Source of the DNA: CBDFHC01 sp965247585
Lineage (GTDB): Bacteria > Chloroflexota > Dehalococcoidia > Lucifugimonadales > GCA-2712585
DNA length: 64,000 nt
NCBI GenBank assembly: GCA_965247585.1
Contig: CBDFHC010000004.1
Location: 992,001-1,056,000 of the forward strand
Direction of reading: 5' to 3'
Positions 35,477-43,971 of this stretch are shown one piece after another. The notes below the pieces were generated by a model that had not been told where the DNA came from, ran no database searches, and saw only the letters and a list, made by a program, of their open reading frames with translations. A program made the position numbers and the translations under genes. The stretch's first letter is position 1; the number at the start of each line of letters is the position of its first letter.

Positions 35477-35779
35477 TTAACCTGTGGTCTGTTCGGCCTC
35501 ACGCTCCCGGCGTCTGAGCCAGCGCTGATGCTCCCACTCCTCCCGCTGGGCTCGGCGATCCAACCACAGTCGGTGCTCCCGTTCCTGTCTACGTCTGCGC
35601 ACGAACAGCGCCCCGATGCCCAGGCCCAGGAGGTTCAGGAAGAACAGCTCCAGACCTATGCCGGTGAGCAGTGGGGCGACCACCACCAGCGCAATCCCCA
35701 GCCGCTTACGCCGCCGCAGGAATCTCTCGGCCCTGACGGCGGCTGCCAGGACCCTTTGGCCTCGTTCCTTCTCGTGCAT
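35477..35779 (-). CDS. Small membrane protein with charged C-terminus
   Basis: 100 residues from ATG 35779, behind an excellent AAAGGAGGTG. This is preferred over the upstream start at 35812. A basic head is followed by one or two helices (LGIALVVVAPLLTGIGLELF and FLNLLGLGIGALFV), then a strongly Arg/Glu-rich tail (RRRRQEREHRLWLDRR) likely to form a cytosolic helix. Function unknown. Confidence 0.65.
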   Translation of the reverse strand: MHEKERGQRVLAAAVRAERFLRRRKRLGIALVVVAPLLTGIGLELFFLNLLGLGIGALFVRRRRQEREHRLWLDRRAQREEWEHQRWLRRREREAEQTTG

Positions 35780-36463
35780 ACGCACCTCCTTTGTTGTTGC
35801 CCGCACCGGCATCCACAGCGCGGGTCTTCGCTACTGGGTTGACTGTCAATGGACACACTCCGCCCACGGTGGGATGCCAAACGCGGAGAACGGAGTGTGG
35901 TTGTGAAGAAGACGCAGCTCGGCCAGGGTCAATATCGAGGCGACTTCTGGGGAGCTACGAAGACGCGGCGCGGCTGCCCCAGGATGTGGCCACAGAACAG
36001 ACGCGGGTGTAAAAGGGCACAGCTCGACCAGGGTCAATATGGCGCGCCGACTCTGGGGAAGCTGCGGTGACGCGAAGCGGCCAGCCTGCGATGCAAATGG
36101 CAGACCGGCGCGTGTCGAAGCTGCGGCCTAGCTGTCTGAAGAGCTATGCCGCAGGCATGGGGAGACGGTCAGAGGGCATGGGCACTCCAACCGTCACTTG
36201 GAAAGGTCGAAGCGCAGGACGCACTCCGGCCTTTGTGGAACCATCCCTCTTGGAAGACCGTTGGGAGAGCCTGGCTCGATCCCTCTGGTACATCCCGGGC
36301 TCAGAGAAAGGACCCCCAGGTTTCTAAGGCAAAGATACACTGGAAAAACCTGATAACAATCTCAGTATTACGCCCCATCTCCCCTTTGGCAATACTTTCG
36401 GGGCCTTACCACCCACATCACTTGCACTCATGCAGCAAACATCGTGCGGAGATGACGCAGCGC
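35780..36463. repeat. Non-coding stretch with an imperfect direct repeat
   Basis: No gene is supported. 35913-35935 and 36017-36040 both read approximately CAGCTCGRCCAGGGTCAATAT, 104 bases apart; similarity continues into a CTGGGGA-containing segment. They could be iterons or protein-binding sites of the former element. Confidence 0.4.
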
Positions 36464-37271
36464 CTACTTCCACCACAGTCCCACGGTGAAGAACCGACGC
36501 ACCCACCTGAGCCGCTCCCTCCTGGTCCGCGCCCACCGGGTGTCGCCCAGGGCCGCTTCTATCGGGCGTCGCTGCCCGTTCCTCCACACCCCCTGCGAGC
36601 GGCTGGGTCTCGGGCGGCAGGGTCAGCCCGTGCTCCTCGGCCATAGCCAGCTCCAGATTCAGGATGCGCTCCTCCGTCACCAGCCACGACAGGCTCCTGC
36701 CGTCGTTGGGATGGCCTTCCCTGAGCCTTCGCCACTCCTCGACCAGCGGCCACGCCGCGCCATAGACCTCCTCGTCGTCTGGCGCAGGTTCACGGGTCAC
36801 CAGCTCGGGATACTTCCGCCGAAACGTGGTATTACCAACCGGCTTGCGAACCGCATTAGCCCCGCTCCCCGACCCCTGCCCGGCCCCGACCTCAGCCACC
36901 CGTCGCTCCAACTGGCGCAGAGCCCTGGTGTGCTCCTCTCCCAGGGCCTTCACCTGGCCCTCGACGAAGGCTCGCACCTTGCCGAGACTGCTCTTGCTCT
37001 TCTGTTCCAGGCCCTCCACCCGCCCCTCCAGAGCTGCGATGCGTTCCTGCTGCGCGGCCATAGCTTTGGACTCCCTGGACAGGAGCAAACGATCCAACGC
37101 ATGGCTCATGCGCGGCGAAAGGCTGCCGGTCTCCACGGCTCTAGCCAGAGTCTTGTAGTTGACGCCCAGCAGGTCCGCCGCTTCCATGCGCCCTTTCTCG
37201 CGTATCACGTCGAGCAGCAGCGCCATGAGCCGCAACTCGTGCAGGTTCTCCAGGCTCCTCGTCTTTTCCAT
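36464..37271 (-). pseudogene. HTH/coiled-coil protein with a late frameshift
   Basis: From ATG 37271: ENLHELRLMALLLDVIREKG, then the HTH AADLLGVNYKTLARAVETG, a coiled coil (ERIAALEGRVEGLEQKSK), and a C-terminal domain PELVTREPAPDDEEVYGAAW to LTLPPETQPLAGG. The frame then derails into low-complexity sequence. In the next frame the expected end (RTRRERLRWVRRFFTVGLWW, Lys, stop at 36464) is intact, so one base was gained or lost near 36590, perhaps in the GGGGG run. The first part resembles the HTH protein at 44421-44903. DNA-binding and partition-like roles are possible. Confidence 0.6.
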
Positions 37272-37908
37272 CGCTACAGCCCTCTCTTTCATCGGTCCCT
37301 CACTCCCACTTCCGAAAAAGAAACTTCTCCACGACGAAAGGGAAGTCGGCTCACAAATCGGCACTTCCTTTTCGGGAAGTTTCCCTAGCCCGTTCCTGGC
37401 ACCACCCCCTGGAACCCGCTCTGGACACAAAGTGCTTGCTGAGATGGTCCTATAGGGGGTGGTTTCTCCCCGAATTAGCTTGCTCAGGACCCCGACTTCC
37501 CTTTTTGGAACAAACTCAAATCTCTGTACACGTCCATCACACCACGAAGGCCCCTGGAAACGTCAGGGCTTGAAAGGGAGGGTGAGCGCGCCCTCCCCCA
37601 CACCTCATGAATGAAGCTGGGTCAATGCTTATGATCTAGGCGCCCCTTGCTTCAGGTGTCCAGCAAGGTCAACCGAGACCGTTTCTGGGTGCGCTGCCGG
37701 GCCCATGCTGTAGGGAGGGTATTTTGGGCATCTCGCTCGAAATTGCTCGCTCACATGCAGCAATCATTTAGCAATAGGGGCCCCGGAGCGCTGGGTCTTT
37801 AGCTCTGCTCTACATTCAGGTCCTACAGGGGAGGACTCAGCAGAACCCTAAAGGAATCGAAGGAGTTCTTCCCAGCATCTCCATACCTGTGAAGGTGTTT
37901 CCGGGCCG
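37272..37908. other. Intergenic stretch
   Basis: No gene recognised. At 37444-37460 the sequence TCCTATAGGGGGTGG resembles TCCTCTACAGGGGGTGG at 44907-44923. Both lie upstream of the two related HTH/coiled-coil genes in the same relative orientation, so it may be a shared regulatory box. Confidence 0.4.
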
Positions 37909-37938
37909 TTGACAGCGGGTCCATCGTCGGTGCAATAT
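37909..37938 (+). promoter_or_regulatory. Possible promoter of the RHH-PIN operon
   Basis: A perfect TTGACA (37909-37914) is followed after 18 bases by CAATAT, a poor -10. An alternative TATTAG lies further on. The operon RBS GGAGG is about 50 bases downstream. Confidence 0.3.
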
Positions 37939-37974
37939 TAGAGTAAGACTCGGTAACATAGTGTGGAGGCCGAC

Positions 37975-38232
37975 ATGCCAAGAACAACGAAGACCATCAC
38001 CTTCTCCCTGCCTCCAGAGATGGCAGAGCGGGTGGACGAGGTGATGAAGCAAGAGGGACGCACCAGAAGTGAGTTCCTGCGGGAAGCGCTGATCCGCTAC
38101 ATCGAAGAATGTGAGTGGAGAGCGCTGCTCCAGTACGGAGAGCAGCGGGCCAGGGAGCAGGGTCTCGGACCCGAGGATGTGGGACCGCTGGTGGAGGAAT
38201 ACCGCTCTGAAGTCGGTCCTACCCGGGCATGA
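37975..38232 (+). CDS. Ribbon-helix-helix (CopG-type) antitoxin
   Basis: 85 residues from ATG 37975 with GGAGG five bases upstream (GTG 37963 is less likely). N-terminal RHH: TKTITFSLPPEMAERVDEVM, then RTRSEFLREALIRYI. The C-terminal tail is acidic and would wrap the toxin. It overlaps the PIN gene by ATGA, the usual antitoxin-toxin order. Such complexes normally repress their own promoter. Confidence 0.9.
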   Translation: MPRTTKTITFSLPPEMAERVDEVMKQEGRTRSEFLREALIRYIEECEWRALLQYGEQRAREQGLGPEDVGPLVEEYRSEVGPTRA

Positions 38233-38633
38233 GGGTCGTCCTGGACACCAACGTCATCGTCTCAGGTCTCAACTTCCCTGGGAACGAGCGCCTAGTGCTG
38301 GAGCTGGCCCGCAGGGGGCGCTTCGAGCTCTGTCTCTCATCTTTTGTCCTGGAGGAGGGTGCAGGGGTATTGACTCGCAAGTTTGGCTGGGAGGAGGAGA
38401 ACACACACAGGGCCATCGAGATGCTGCGGGACGCGGCAAACATCATCGACCCCCAGCAGGTGCCACAGGTGATCGAGGGAAACGAAGCGGACAACCGGAT
38501 CCTGGGGTGTGCGGTAGAGGCTTCTGCCGACTACCTGGTCACGGGAGACCGGCGGCATCTTCTGCCACTTGGAGAGCACGGCGGGATAAGAATACTCAAT
38601 GCACCCCGGTTCTTGTCGGCGCTTGAGGGCTGA
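38229..38633 (+). CDS. PIN-domain toxin (VapC/COG1569 type)
   Basis: 134 residues, PIN ribonuclease fold. First acidic motif VVLDTNVIVSG (Asp6). Further conserved acids are in EADNRILGCAVE and VTGDRRHLL. All are present, so it is probably an active endoribonuclease held in check by the RHH partner. Confidence 0.9.
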   Translation: MRVVLDTNVIVSGLNFPGNERLVLELARRGRFELCLSSFVLEEGAGVLTRKFGWEEENTHRAIEMLRDAANIIDPQQVPQVIEGNEADNRILGCAVEASADYLVTGDRRHLLPLGEHGGIRILNAPRFLSALEG

Positions 38634-38704
38634 TAGCAAACGCCAGGACATGAAGACGATATCGATCTCATTGCAAACCAACTTTCAAGGGAGTGAGGAT
38701 ATAC

Positions 38705-40639
38705 ATGAAACAACAAAATGACCCAACACCGGCAGCCCTCTACGCACGGGTGTCCAGCAACCGGCAGGACGTGGACCTGTCCGTGTCCGCCCAGCTCAGG
38801 GCGCTTCGAGACTACGCGGAGAAGAACGGCTACGTCGTAGCGCGAGAGTATGTGGACGAGGCCGAGAGCGGGCGCATCGCCGACCGGCCCCAATTCAGAA
38901 AGATGCTGGATGAGGCCAGCAAGCCCAACTCTCCCTTCCATGAGATTCTTGTTTGGAAGTTCTCACGCTTCACCCGCAAACGGGAGCACGCCGTGGCTTT
39001 CAAGTCCATGCTGAGGAAGCGGGGTATCAAAGTCGTCTCTATCACCGAGCACGCCGACGACTCTCCCACAGGCAAGCTCATGGAGGCCATCATCGAGAGC
39101 GTGGACGAGTTCTACTCTGAAAACTTGGCCCAAGAAGTCGTCCGAGGGATGCGGGAAGCCGCCATACGGGGCTTCTGGGTCTCCACCTACGCTCCCTTCG
39201 GCTACAGGAAGGTGTCGGTCCAGGACGGAGCCAAGAAGCGGCCCAAGCTGGAGCTGGACCCGCCGGCGGACTCAGTGATCCGGCGCATCTTCCAGATGGC
39301 CCTTCAGGGCAAGAGCACCCTGGACATCACCAAGACGCTGAATGGTGAGGGCATCCCCACCTCAACGGGCAAGCACTGGTTGAAGTCCACTGTGCACCGC
39401 ATCCTCTCCAACGAAGCGTATACAGGAACGCTGGTTTGGGGCGTCGATGCCAAGGACGGAGCGCCGCCTGTGCGGGTGGAGGACGCATTCCCCGCAATAG
39501 TCACCAAGCAGGAGTTCCGACGCATCACCCGCTCCCTTCGCTCCAAGGCCCCGGCCAGGGTCAACCCCCGGCGGGCATCCAGCCCCTACCTCCTCAGCGG
39601 CTTGGTGAAATGTGAGAAGTGCGGAAAGGCGCTCACTGCGGCTGAGGCCAAAAGCGGCAAGTACAGCTACTACGTCTGCCACTCACTGCTGAAAAAGGGC
39701 AAGGGAACTTGCAAGACGCCTCGCCTCAACTCCAAGCGCTTTGAGAAGCTGATGATCGAGCAGATTCGCGCAAACATCCTCACGGAAAGCAACATCCGGG
39801 ACCTGGTTAGGCTGATGGACGAGGAGATGGACGGGGTGGCTGCTGAGCAGCGGGAGAGGCTGGAAAACATCGAAGCGGAGCTTATCGAGGTGCGGCGGCG
39901 CTTGGATCGGGTGTGGCACGTCATCGAGAACTCGGAACTCGACATATCCGACGCCACCTCCCGCATCAGAGAGCACCGGGAGCGTCAGGAGAAGCTGGAG
40001 ATCGCCGCAGAGGAGGCCAGGGCATTGCTCTCAGAGCGCCGGGCCGTGCTGGACAACGTGGACACCATCGCATCCTATGCACAGGACATGAGCGACTTCC
40101 TGATGACCAGCGAAATCACCGAATCGAGGGCCTTCATCAAGTCCTTCGTCAAGGAGATCAAGGTCAAGCCAGGAAAGGCGACGGTCTTCTACACCCTACC
40201 CACGCCGCCGGACAGCCCGATAGGGGGCGGAGACGCCGCAGAGGTGGCTCTCCACGGCCCAGTAGTTCGCAGTTCAGTACACGTTGGTGGGCCGGACTTG
40301 ACAAAATCAAGAACCGAGGCCGATTCGCTGGTTACGCCGTCGTTTGGCATGGGCACCGTGTATGTCAGGGTCGCCTCGTCTCCCACCACCTCGATGCCCT
40401 CAACGAAGTTGCGGATGAGCGCCTTGCACTCGGGAATTGTCCCCTCCTTGAGGAAGTCCCGGAAGTCCGCAACGTATCGGGCGATCTCCTCGGTGTTGGG
40501 CAGCTCGACTCTGCGCCGCTCAAGCTGGGTCTCGGCATCGTCTCGCGCAGCCTCCAACTGCTCCTCACGGTGCCTCAGAGACATGATGCGGGGCGACAGG
40601 ACCTCCAACGTCAACTCGCTGGTCTCAATGGCCTCGTAG
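38705..40639 (+). CDS. Large serine recombinase 1
   Basis: ATG 38705 follows GAGGA. Resolvase N-terminal domain with catalytic Ser17 in YARVSSNRQD and conserved DRPQFRKML and EGI-type helix. A recombinase domain (YTGTLVWG) and a zinc ribbon (CEKCGKA, then YYVCHSLLKKGKGTC) follow, then a coiled coil and a C-terminal beta-segment FVKEIKVKPGKATVFYTLP. The family's natural tail ends soon after GGPDLTKSRT (about 40320). The frame runs on to 40639 only because it reads the antisense of recombinase 2, so the true 3' end seems to have been lost at the junction. Integrates or excises mobile DNA. Confidence 0.85.
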   Translation: MKQQNDPTPAALYARVSSNRQDVDLSVSAQLRALRDYAEKNGYVVAREYVDEAESGRIADRPQFRKMLDEASKPNSPFHEILVWKFSRFTRKREHAVAFKSMLRKRGIKVVSITEHADDSPTGKLMEAIIESVDEFYSENLAQEVVRGMREAAIRGFWVSTYAPFGYRKVSVQDGAKKRPKLELDPPADSVIRRIFQMALQGKSTLDITKTLNGEGIPTSTGKHWLKSTVHRILSNEAYTGTLVWGVDAKDGAPPVRVEDAFPAIVTKQEFRRITRSLRSKAPARVNPRRASSPYLLSGLVKCEKCGKALTAAEAKSGKYSYYVCHSLLKKGKGTCKTPRLNSKRFEKLMIEQIRANILTESNIRDLVRLMDEEMDGVAAEQRERLENIEAELIEVRRRLDRVWHVIENSELDISDATSRIREHRERQEKLEIAAEEARALLSERRAVLDNVDTIASYAQDMSDFLMTSEITESRAFIKSFVKEIKVKPGKATVFYTLPTPPDSPIGGGDAAEVALHGPVVRSSVHVGGPDLTKSRTEADSLVTPSFGMGTVYVRVASSPTTSMPSTKLRMSALHSGIVPSLRKSRKSATYRAISSVLGSSTLRRSSWVSASSRAASNCSSRCLRDMMRGDRTSNVNSLVSMAS

Positions 40640-41856
40640 AGCTTCTCAAGCCGCTTTCTTACGTCCCCCAACTCCGCCTCGACAACCTCCAACCTACCGG
40701 ACAGCTCACCGGCCATCGCGTCGATCTCCTCCGCCACCAGCGTCACCAGCTCGACGATGGTCTCCTCGGTGAGAATGCGCTCCCTGATCTTCTCCACCAC
40801 GAAAGTCTCCAGCCTGGAGGCGTTCAGGTAGCGGGCGCTGCACGTTCCTGCGCCCTCCCTGAACAGGGTGCCGCAGATGTAGTAGGCGAACTGGCCACTC
40901 TTGGCTCCCTGGGCGGAGTAGGGCCTGCCGCAGACCCCGCACTTGAGCAGTCCGCTCAGCAGGAACTTGCTCCCAACTCTACCGGGCCTCTGCACCTTCG
41001 GAGCACGCTCCCGCATCGCCTGCTGCACGTCGTCGAACAGCTCTCTCGACACCAGGGCGGGCCAGGCTCCCTCCACCCTTACAGGGTCCTGGGTCTTTTC
41101 CGCCTTGCTAGTGCGGCCCCAAACGGCGGTGCCGGTGTATGCCTCATTTCTCAGCACGTAGTGGAGCGTTCCCTTGTACCAGCGTTTGCCCCTATTGGTG
41201 ACGCCCCGGTCGTTCAGCTCCTTGCATATCTCCTTGAGGCCGTAGCCGCTGAGCGAACTCTCGAACATCTCCTTCACCACCGGAGCGGTGGCGGGGTCAA
41301 CTTCCAGCGTGGGACGCTCCTTCCCCCCGTCGCTAACCTTGACTCGCTTGTAGCCGAAGGGGGCCTTGGAGCCGAGGAAGAAGCCTCTCGAAGCGGCCTC
41401 CCTCATTCCCCGGACGACCTCCTGGGCAAGATTTTCGCTGTAGAACTCATCGACGCTCTCGATGATTCCCTCAAGCAGCCTGCCGGTGGCGGAGTCCTCG
41501 GCCTGCTCGGTGATGGAGACTACCCTGATACCCTTCCTCCGCAGCATCGACTTGAAGGCGACGGCGTGTTCGCGCTTTCTGGTGAAGCGGCTGAATTTCC
41601 AGACGAGAATGACGTCGAAGGGGGCCTTGGGCTTGCTACCCTCCTCGATCATCTCCCTGAACTGAGGCCGGTCGGCGACGAGGCCGCTCTCCGCCTCGTC
41701 TATGTACTCACGGGCTATAGAGTAACCGTTGGCCCTGGCATAGTCCTTGAGCGCTCTGAGCTGGGCGGACACGGACAGGTCCACGTCCTGCCGGTCGCTG
41801 GACACCCTGGCGTAGAGCGCTGCTGGCGTTAGGGGCTGTGGGTGCTTCTTCTTCAT
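40189..41856 (-). CDS. Large serine recombinase 2
   Basis: 555 residues with AAGGAGGACAGC just before ATG. Same domain order as recombinase 1: catalytic Ser19 in YARVSSDRQD, recombinase domain, zinc ribbon (CGVCGRPY, then YYICGTLFREGAGTC), coiled coil, and tail VLDFVKSGPPTCTELRTTG. Past about 40265 the frame is antisense of recombinase 1. The two proteins are about half identical, so they are paralogues and not a recent inverted duplication. The tail matches the solitary relics elsewhere in the window. Confidence 0.9.
   Translation of the reverse strand: MKKKHPQPLTPAALYARVSSDRQDVDLSVSAQLRALKDYARANGYSIAREYIDEAESGLVADRPQFREMIEEGSKPKAPFDVILVWKFSRFTRKREHAVAFKSMLRRKGIRVVSITEQAEDSATGRLLEGIIESVDEFYSENLAQEVVRGMREAASRGFFLGSKAPFGYKRVKVSDGGKERPTLEVDPATAPVVKEMFESSLSGYGLKEICKELNDRGVTNRGKRWYKGTLHYVLRNEAYTGTAVWGRTSKAEKTQDPVRVEGAWPALVSRELFDDVQQAMRERAPKVQRPGRVGSKFLLSGLLKCGVCGRPYSAQGAKSGQFAYYICGTLFREGAGTCSARYLNASRLETFVVEKIRERILTEETIVELVTLVAEEIDAMAGELSGRLEVVEAELGDVRKRLEKLYEAIETSELTLEVLSPRIMSLRHREEQLEAARDDAETQLERRRVELPNTEEIARYVADFRDFLKEGTIPECKALIRNFVEGIEVVGDEATLTYTVPMPNDGVTSESASVLDFVKSGPPTCTELRTTGPWRATSAASPPPIGLSGGVGRV
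40297..40311. repeat. Palindromic core where the two recombinase genes meet
   Basis: CTTGA-CAAAA-TCAAG: five-base arms around a five-base centre. It codes LTKSR in recombinase 1 and LDFVK on the other strand in recombinase 2. The same core, in the recombinase-2 orientation, is at 50146-50160 (perfect arms) and with one arm mismatch at 14946, 58324 and 22662. Candidate crossover or attachment core. Confidence 0.45.
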
Positions 41857-41941
41857 GCTGTCCTCCTTGAGTGGATTGGTTAATCGTCAAGAGATTCGAA
41901 ATGCGCCCCAGACAATGACATACCTGTCCAAGATGCTTGCC

Positions 41942-42577
41942 CTACTCCCTCCCCGGGGGGAACGGGTCCTGCTCACTGGCCAACGCCTGAGACTCCCGAA
42001 TAGATAGTCCTCGACTGGTCTTGTCCCCCCAAAGGCCCTTGACGTAGTTGAGCACTTCGACAACCTCTTCGTGGCTGAGCTGATTCCCAAATGCAGGCAT
42101 ACCGCTCTTGAAGCTCGGATAGCTCGGGTCCTCCAGTAGCTTCCCGCCCTTGCTGACGATTCGATACAGGAGACCGTCTGAATGGTGCCACGTGTGGCCG
42201 TCGCCGTTGAGCGGTGGTGCAGGGAGGGTGCCGTCAGCCTTTTTGATATGCCAGTCGGGCTGACCTTCGGCAGCGACTCCATGACACACAGCACAGTTCG
42301 CGATGAACAGCTCTCGCCCTGTTGAAGAGCCCTGAGGAGGAGAGGAGACCATGCTGTCTGTTGGACTGTTGTCTCCGTTTGGCGAGGGAGAGCAGGCGGT
42401 CAACAAGAGAAAGGCCAGCATCAATGTGGCGAAAGCGGCGGCGTAGCTGCCTAACCACACAACGATGACGTGCAGGCAACGGCCTACCGGCACGGTTCCC
42501 CGCTTGTGTATCACCGCACCAAACCTGCTGGGGACACTGTGAGTTCTGGCTGATTGCGGATGTTTCTTCACGTTCAA
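41942..42577 (-). CDS. Lipid-anchored c-type cytochrome
   Basis: 211 residues. The hydrophobic stretch FATLMLAFLLLTACSPS ends in a lipobox (Cys62). A mono-haem domain follows with CAVCH (Cys95, Cys98, His99) and a likely axial Met in KSGMPAFGNQLS, class I pattern. The N-terminal 40 residues before the signal are basic and may include a false start. An electron carrier on the outer face of the membrane. Ordinary chromosomal gene among mobile remnants. Confidence 0.82.
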   Translation of the reverse strand: MNVKKHPQSARTHSVPSRFGAVIHKRGTVPVGRCLHVIVVWLGSYAAAFATLMLAFLLLTACSPSPNGDNSPTDSMVSSPPQGSSTGRELFIANCAVCHGVAAEGQPDWHIKKADGTLPAPPLNGDGHTWHHSDGLLYRIVSKGGKLLEDPSYPSFKSGMPAFGNQLSHEEVVEVLNYVKGLWGDKTSRGLSIRESQALASEQDPFPPGRE

Positions 42578-43000
42578 CTAACTGTCCACCAGTTCGATGC
42601 GGTCGCCGTAACGTCGAAAGTCTGAGACGTTGAACGTCAATAGCCTGTGCTCCCCATGCGCCAGCATGGTTGCGACGATGTTGGCGTCGTGAATCTGCCG
42701 TCCCCCCGCGGGAATATCTCGACACAGCCCCACGAGCGATTCGGTCACCAGGGGACCGTCCTCGAGTATCTCGAAGCTGCCTATCAGCCTGCTCACGTCA
42801 TCCAGGGCATCCTCACGGGTGATGGCCACCGTCCAGGTCTGCGGTCGAGTGACGACGGCCAGGTACTCTCGTATCACCTGGCGGCTGATCCTTAGCGGTT
42901 CAGGGTCTCGAAAAGCACGCTCCAAGCTCGTCCGAGCGGCGTCGTGGTCAGGCGCGCTGGGGATACGGGACTTCACCAGCACGTTGGTGTCTATGAACAT
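42578..43000 (-). CDS. PIN-domain toxin (VapC type)
   Basis: 140 residues from ATG 43000 (frame open to 43036). MFIDTNVLV gives the first Asp (residue 4). Later motifs are VIREYLAVVTRP, IHDANIVATMLAHG with Asp, and LLTFNVSDFRRYG with Asp. It starts seven bases after the stop of the DUF7662-like gene, so the pair is one operon. Predicted ribonuclease toxin. Confidence 0.88.
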   Translation of the reverse strand: MFIDTNVLVKSRIPSAPDHDAARTSLERAFRDPEPLRISRQVIREYLAVVTRPQTWTVAITREDALDDVSRLIGSFEILEDGPLVTESLVGLCRDIPAGGRQIHDANIVATMLAHGEHRLLTFNVSDFRRYGDRIELVDS

Positions 43001-43007
43001 GGCGGGA

Positions 43008-43412
43008 CTAAACCCTCTCCTCGTAGAGGTCCTCACGTCTGAGGCTCAGACCTTCCGGCCACACCGCGGTGGGGTGGACGGGCCACGCCTCGTCGAGGGA
43101 AAGCCTGGGTATGGGCTTCGGGTGCGTTCGCCGGAACAGCAGCATCTCGCCATCCATATCGACCTCCGCCGTCTCCCACCCGGCGACGCTCCAGGCAAGG
43201 GCGTGGCTGTGGCCATTGCCGCCTCTCTGATTTCCCCACCAGGGCCGGTGCAGCCGTGCAGACAGAGGCAGCTCGAATCCGATGACTGCCTCGACCTCGT
43301 TGAAGGAGGTCCTCCACTCCTGCACCTGAAGACTGCTCAGGTACGCGTACAGTCTCTGGTACTTGCCTCGGATCACCATTTCTATGTACTTGTCCTTCTG
43401 GTCTACGGCCAT
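43008..43412 (-). CDS. DUF7662-like protein, presumed antitoxin partner of PIN toxin
   Basis: 134 residues with AAGGAGGC before ATG. KYQRLYAYLSSLQV, then a VEAVIGFELPLSA helix, WWGN, ALAWSVAGW and VDMDGEMLLFRR. This matches the DUF7662 fold (small DNA-binding-like domain). The C-terminal 35 residues (RLSLDEAWPVHPTAVWPEGL) extend beyond the domain and could be the toxin-neutralising tail. The operon position directly ahead of a PIN gene supports an antitoxin role, which is inference. Confidence 0.7.
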   Translation of the reverse strand: MAVDQKDKYIEMVIRGKYQRLYAYLSSLQVQEWRTSFNEVEAVIGFELPLSARLHRPWWGNQRGGNGHSHALAWSVAGWETAEVDMDGEMLLFRRTHPKPIPRLSLDEAWPVHPTAVWPEGLSLRREDLYEERV

Positions 43413-43466
43413 GTCGTGCCTCCTTCGTCTCAGCTTGCCCTAACCGGAGGGTAGACGTACAGCTAT

Positions 43467-43495
43467 ATTGTAGTGAGTTAGTGACTCCAGCGCAA
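43467..43495 (-). promoter_or_regulatory. Promoter of the DUF7662-PIN operon
   Basis: On the minus strand TTGCGC (43495-43490), 17 bases, TACAAT (43472-43467). The -10 has one mismatch. The predicted transcript would begin about 45 bases before the DUF7662 start codon. Confidence 0.45.
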
Positions 43496-43971
43496 GCGCC
43501 TGGACAGAGGCAACGGGCCGGGTAGGGATCGCGCGCACAGACCCCCCTCAGAAGGCGCGAGATGCCAGGGGACGCTGGCGATGTTATACCCGTGTACAGG
43601 AGATCGCACGGGGCGGCAAGTTGCAGTTCGGGCGATTCCGTAGCTGAAATCGGGGTGAATGGGGCATCCTGCTAAATCGGAGCGAGCAATGTGATTCCGG
43701 TACTCGTTCCACCCCTACTGGACAGTCGCGGCTTTGGAAGTGGACAGGTTGCCGGTGGATGAGTCGGGCGGCACTGGACAGTCGCAGCTACGAAAGTGGA
43801 CAAAATGCCGATGGCGTTCGCGGACGCGATTGGAACATGGGCTTTGGCCTGCGTCATGGGGCATCGGCAGCTACGGATTGGGGAAAGTGGAACATCGACG
43901 CGTAAGAGAGGTGGATGGGGTTTGAAGAACCGGAGGCTGGCAGGAACGTCGAAGGGCTGGCGGCGCCGCCC
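43496..43971. repeat. Gene-free stretch with direct repeats
   Basis: No coding region is supported. CTGGACAGTCGC followed by GAAGTGGACA or GAAAGTGGACA occurs at 43718-43746 and 43774-43802, period 56. A weaker third unit is at 43864-43890. A 30-base segment at 43636-43665 (TTCCGTAGCTGAAATC, then GGGGC at the end) recurs with 23 matches at 45334-45363. The pattern is reminiscent of plasmid iterons. Confidence 0.4.

Noticed and set aside
36486..37388. 300-codon plus-strand frame
   Set aside because: Antisense shadow of the HTH/coiled-coil gene; composition biased, no domains.
39913..41832. 639-codon plus-strand frame
   Set aside because: Antisense shadow of recombinase 2 continuing out of recombinase 1; low-complexity Arg/Gly/Leu product.
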